Below, piece after piece: positions 13,895 to 16,323 of a stretch of 16,323 nt of DNA. Source of the stretch: QQUK01 sp913009765. GTDB taxonomy: Bacteria; Zixibacteria; MSB-5A5; GN15; FEB-12. The number at the start of each line of letters is the position of its first letter. Positions within the stretch are counted from its first letter, which is position 1. Both the position numbers and the translations under genes were made by a program. Where the stretch lies: contig CALCCW010000147.1 in the NCBI GenBank assembly GCA_937900185.1, positions 1-16,323 of the forward strand, read 5' to 3'. Below the pieces are notes generated by a model. The model worked only from the letters and a program-made list of their open reading frames with translations. It was not told the DNA's origin and searched no databases.

Positions 13895-15034
13895 CTACAT
13901 TGCGTGAATATGTGCTTTTAGTTTAAGCCCCAAAGCCATCAATGCCCCCTGAATATGCACATTACGTTCTAAATCAGCAAGGGTAATTTTTATTGCCTCT
14001 GCCATTTGCAAAGATAATTCTGATGATTTAAAAAATGATGCTAATTCCTTAATTTCTGAATCAAAATCAATATTAAATATTTCATTCTCATCTTGCATAA
14101 CAGCAAAATTAGCAGAATCGCGAATCAACATCTGCCATAGCCTCAGCATTGCCAATGTCTCAGAACGATCCCTAAGATTGAGCAAATCATTCATATATGC
14201 TAAAATATCAGCACCCGACTCATTAAAAAGTGATTTGAAAATCAAAAAATAAACAGAACGACGATTATTCTCCTCTTTTCCAATTGATTCCAAATATACA
14301 AGTGCCTGCCCGATAGAACCATCTGAAATTTTTGAAAGTAAAGATGCTTGGTAGTCTGTTATATCAAAATTATCTATTAAATATTCTTTGATATGTTCAG
14401 AGCTAACCATAGGGATTTTGATTTTCTGCGACCTTGATTGAATTGTCGGCAAGAGCGAATCCGGTTTGTCGGCAATAAGTATAATCACAGTATCAGCCGG
14501 AGGTTCTTCAATCATTTTAAGAAGTGCATCAGCAGAATCTTTTCTCATTTGTTCCATTTTATAAAAAAGAACCACCCTAATTTGACCTTTATCATGTCTG
14601 AGGGCTAATTTCTTTTTTATTTCTCGAGCCAAAGAAATTGGGATATTCGTAGTCTTAGCAGAGGTAAGCAAAGTATACGGTTCTTTCTTCTTAAGCTGGA
14701 TAGCCTCAAGTGTAAAATCAATCGCTTTATCTAATTTATTTTCATGAGGAGGAATAGGCAAAACTATTTTAAGAACATCAAAATTAAGATTGAAAATATG
14801 AACACAGTTGCTGCAGCTGCCGCACGGTTTAAACACAGAGTTTTCCTCTATGACAGATTCGCAATTGAGTAATGCGGTAAAAGCAACCGCATGCAGCCAC
14901 CGTCCGCTTCCCTCTTTACCGTAGAGAAGATATGTTGATGAAGTCTTCTTCTGTTTAAAAGCACCCGAAAGAATATTCCATGCTTTTGATGTGTATATAC
15001 ATTTATCTAAATGATTCAATCTGTATCCATTCAA
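13895..15034 (-). CDS. holB: DNA polymerase III delta' subunit
   Basis: Delta' is a clamp-loader subunit that helps place the sliding clamp on DNA. The roughly 379-residue product has a degenerate Walker A, GKEGSGRW (39-46; the catalytic Lys is Arg45), as expected for a subunit that does not hydrolyse ATP. Zinc-ligand cysteines are at 58, 71, 74 and 77. It also has SADALLKMIEEPP and the sensor/arginine-finger region PTIQSRSQKI. dnaX is less likely because the Walker A is dead and the protein is short. The start is uncertain: no in-frame ATG precedes the conserved part. TTG at 15034 overlaps envC by 32 bases; TTG at 15019, with a GGA six bases upstream, is an alternative overlapping by 17. Confidence 0.88.
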   Translation of the reverse strand: MNGYRLNHLDKCIYTSKAWNILSGAFKQKKTSSTYLLYGKEGSGRWLHAVAFTALLNCESVIEENSVFKPCGSCSNCVHIFNLNFDVLKIVLPIPPHENKLDKAIDFTLEAIQLKKKEPYTLLTSAKTTNIPISLAREIKKKLALRHDKGQIRVVLFYKMEQMRKDSADALLKMIEEPPADTVIILIADKPDSLLPTIQSRSQKIKIPMVSSEHIKEYLIDNFDITDYQASLLSKISDGSIGQALVYLESIGKEENNRRSVYFLIFKSLFNESGADILAYMNDLLNLRDRSETLAMLRLWQMLIRDSANFAVMQDENEIFNIDFDSEIKELASFFKSSELSLQMAEAIKITLADLERNVHIQGALMALGLKLKAHIHAM

Positions 15035-16166
15035 CCGGATCTACCGGTGTTCGTTTATCTCTAATTTCAAATCTTAAAATACCTTCAGCACCTATAGATG
15101 CTATTTTTTTCCCCGCAAGTATATAGCTGTCTTTGGCAACAAGGATTTTACCCAATCCTGCATAAGTTGTAAAAAAACGATCATCATGATTAATAATAAT
15201 AAAATTACCATACCCGCGCAACTCTCCAACATACGCAATTGTTCCCGATGCCACCGCATTCACTTTCCCGCCGGCTTTTCCCTTTATAGAAATTCCCGGA
15301 TTACTGGTACGAATATTTCGTTTATCAACTTTATCACCAAATGATTCTACAACTTTTCCTTTATAGGGTGAAAGCAGTTGACCTTTCAGAGAAGCAAAAA
15401 ATGATGGTGTCGATTGTGATTTATTGTCTTGAGCCTTACGAATGGCTTCTTCTTGCAGTCGGACAATAATTCTTTCCATTTCTTCTTCTGCCTGTTTCAA
15501 CGTAAGCATACGGTCAACTTCATGTTTCTTTTTATTTTGAACTTTTTTGAGATCTTTTTCCTGCTTTTTCTTTACACTTTTTGCTAATGACAATGAAGTT
15601 GTTTTTTTCTGTTTATATTTTGTGATTCGTTTATTCTCAGATGTTAAATCATCTTTTATCTCAACTGAGTGCATTAAAAGATTTTCAGCAAGTGCAACAT
15701 TGTCAGATTCAAATCCGACAAGCGAAGACAAATAGACAATTTGCCTGCTTAATCTCATTTCCTCGTTTGGGTCTTCTGAAAACATTTCACTGCCTGTTTG
15801 ATGAGCAGTAAGATAGAACTGTCTGATATTACCAAGATAGCGACGTTTACTAAATTCAAGAGATTGTGTTCTATTTTCTAATTCTGTTTGGGCATCTGCA
15901 ATCTGTTTTTGAATTTGCTTGAGTTCTTTGTTTAATCCTCTTATAACTTTTTTATCCGCATTGATTTTTTGTTTACTGTTTGCTAATTTTTTCTGTGCTT
16001 TATTTTCACTTTCGTGAAGTTTTTTTATGTTCTTTTCAGATCTTTCTATATCAGATTTTAAATCTTTAAGGTCATTCTGATGTTTTCTAAAATCATCTTT
16101 ACTCTCCGAAAAAACATTTGAAGAAAAAATGAGAAATGATATTAATAAAATTGAAAACAGTTTCAA
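15003..16166 (-). CDS. EnvC-like murein hydrolase activator, degenerate LytM domain
   Basis: This is a secreted or periplasmic protein that in EnvC-type systems activates peptidoglycan amidases at the division site under FtsEX control. The 387-residue product has a signal peptide (residues 1-20, hydrophobic core FSILLISFLIF, cleavage probably after VFS). A long Lys/Glu-rich coiled coil (about 22-248) and a C-terminal LytM/M23 domain (about 263-382) follow. The zinc ligands of active M23 peptidases are lost: HxGID reads NPGIS (Asn289, Ser293), the YxH motif reads YAG, and LHFEIR reads LRFEIR (Arg365). Only His327 remains, so a non-catalytic activator is likely. The start is TTG at 16166, with GAGG seven bases upstream and an in-frame stop just before. 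The next gene, holB, overlaps its end. Confidence 0.87.
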   Translation of the reverse strand: MKLFSILLISFLIFSSNVFSESKDDFRKHQNDLKDLKSDIERSEKNIKKLHESENKAQKKLANSKQKINADKKVIRGLNKELKQIQKQIADAQTELENRTQSLEFSKRRYLGNIRQFYLTAHQTGSEMFSEDPNEEMRLSRQIVYLSSLVGFESDNVALAENLLMHSVEIKDDLTSENKRITKYKQKKTTSLSLAKSVKKKQEKDLKKVQNKKKHEVDRMLTLKQAEEEMERIIVRLQEEAIRKAQDNKSQSTPSFFASLKGQLLSPYKGKVVESFGDKVDKRNIRTSNPGISIKGKAGGKVNAVASGTIAYVGELRGYGNFIIINHDDRFFTTYAGLGKILVAKDSYILAGKKIASIGAEGILRFEIRDKRTPVDPVEWIQIESFR

Positions 16167-16175
16167 TTTACAACC

Positions 16176-16214
16176 TCAATAATCGTCTGATTCCAACATA
16201 CCCTGAAACAAGCC
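16176..16214 (-). CDS. 3' end of an unidentified upstream gene (partial)
   Basis: Twelve codons (reading GLFQGMLESDDY) end at TGA 16176-16178 on the minus strand; this stop overlaps the envC Shine-Dalgarno sequence, as in coupled genes. ftsX would be expected before an envC-like gene, but twelve residues do not allow identification. The frame is cut at 16214 by adapter sequence. Confidence 0.3.
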   Translation of the reverse strand, partial: GLFQGMLESDDY

Positions 16215-16272
16215 AGATCGGAAGAGCGTCGTGTAGGGAAAGAGTGTAGATCTCGGTGGTCGCCGTATCATT
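16215..16272. other. Illumina TruSeq universal adapter (contamination)
   Basis: The 58 bases from AGATCGGAAGAGCGTCGTG to the terminal GTATCATT match, by recall, the reverse complement of the TruSeq universal adapter without mismatch. They are a library artefact, not genomic DNA. Confidence 0.97.
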
Positions 16273-16289
16273 AAAAAAAAAAAAGATAC
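16273..16289. other. Poly-A run and junction after adapter (artefact)
   Basis: Twelve A residues (16273-16284) followed by GATAC join the two adapter pieces. Poly-A after an adapter is typical of reads running past the end of a short library molecule. Confidence 0.85.
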
Positions 16290-16323
16290 ATATCGGAAGA
16301 GCACACGTCCGAATTCCAGACTA
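16290..16323. other. Degraded Illumina index-read adapter (contamination)
   Basis: ATCGGAAGAGCACACGTC (16292-16309) matches the TruSeq index adapter exactly. The remaining bases match it with several errors, as expected for low-quality read ends. Confidence 0.93.

Noticed and set aside
1..16323. CRISPR array, tRNA, rRNA or insertion sequence
   Set aside because: No regularly spaced direct repeats, cloverleaf with CCA, rRNA words or transposase motifs were seen on reading both strands.

Overview
The window is a 16.3 kb AT-rich contig, roughly in the high 30s % GC by eye. It looks like it comes from an anaerobic, Gram-negative-type bacterium. Ferredoxin-dependent IorAB, a cysteine-rich two-CW protein and a TrpRS with an iron-sulfur motif point to anaerobic life. 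An EnvC-like divisome protein with a signal peptide points to a diderm envelope. The gene order holB-ricT-metG-tatD-rsmA resembles the yaaT/metS/yabD/ksgA neighbourhood of Firmicutes. I cannot place the organism from sequence alone; an uncultured candidate phylum is a plausible guess.

Positions 1-3303 hold a minus-strand operon iorA-iorB-buk. It has a clear promoter (TTGCGA-17-TATACT) and a near-perfect Rex-type operator at the predicted transcription start. It probably oxidises aromatic 2-oxoacids to acyl-CoA and recovers ATP through acyl-phosphate, under NADH/NAD+ control. buk runs into a stop 17 bases from the contig edge. A two-CW protein gene diverges from this operon (3304-3576).

Positions 3578-6954 are a minus-strand housekeeping operon, trpS-scpA-scpB-rluB (tRNA charging, chromosome condensation, 23S rRNA pseudouridylation), with its promoter at 7002-7030.

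Positions 6955-8664 are mostly non-coding apart from one HNH endonuclease gene (7786-8325). The spacer holds a forward promoter followed about 275-300 bases later by a terminator-like hairpin, which could be an uncharacterised small RNA. Two clusters of unrelated perfect hairpins flank the HNH gene.

Positions 8665-16214 are a long minus-strand operon: (unknown partial gene)-envC-holB-ricT-metG-tatD-rsmA-pdxJ-like. Four consecutive genes (envC, holB, ricT, metG) appear to start at TTG. The last gene is a PdxJ homologue that has lost essentially every active-site residue and also carries a frameshift.

Positions 16215-16323 are not biological. They contain an exact Illumina TruSeq universal adapter in reverse complement, a poly-A run and a degraded index adapter. 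No tRNA, rRNA, CRISPR array or insertion sequence was recognised.
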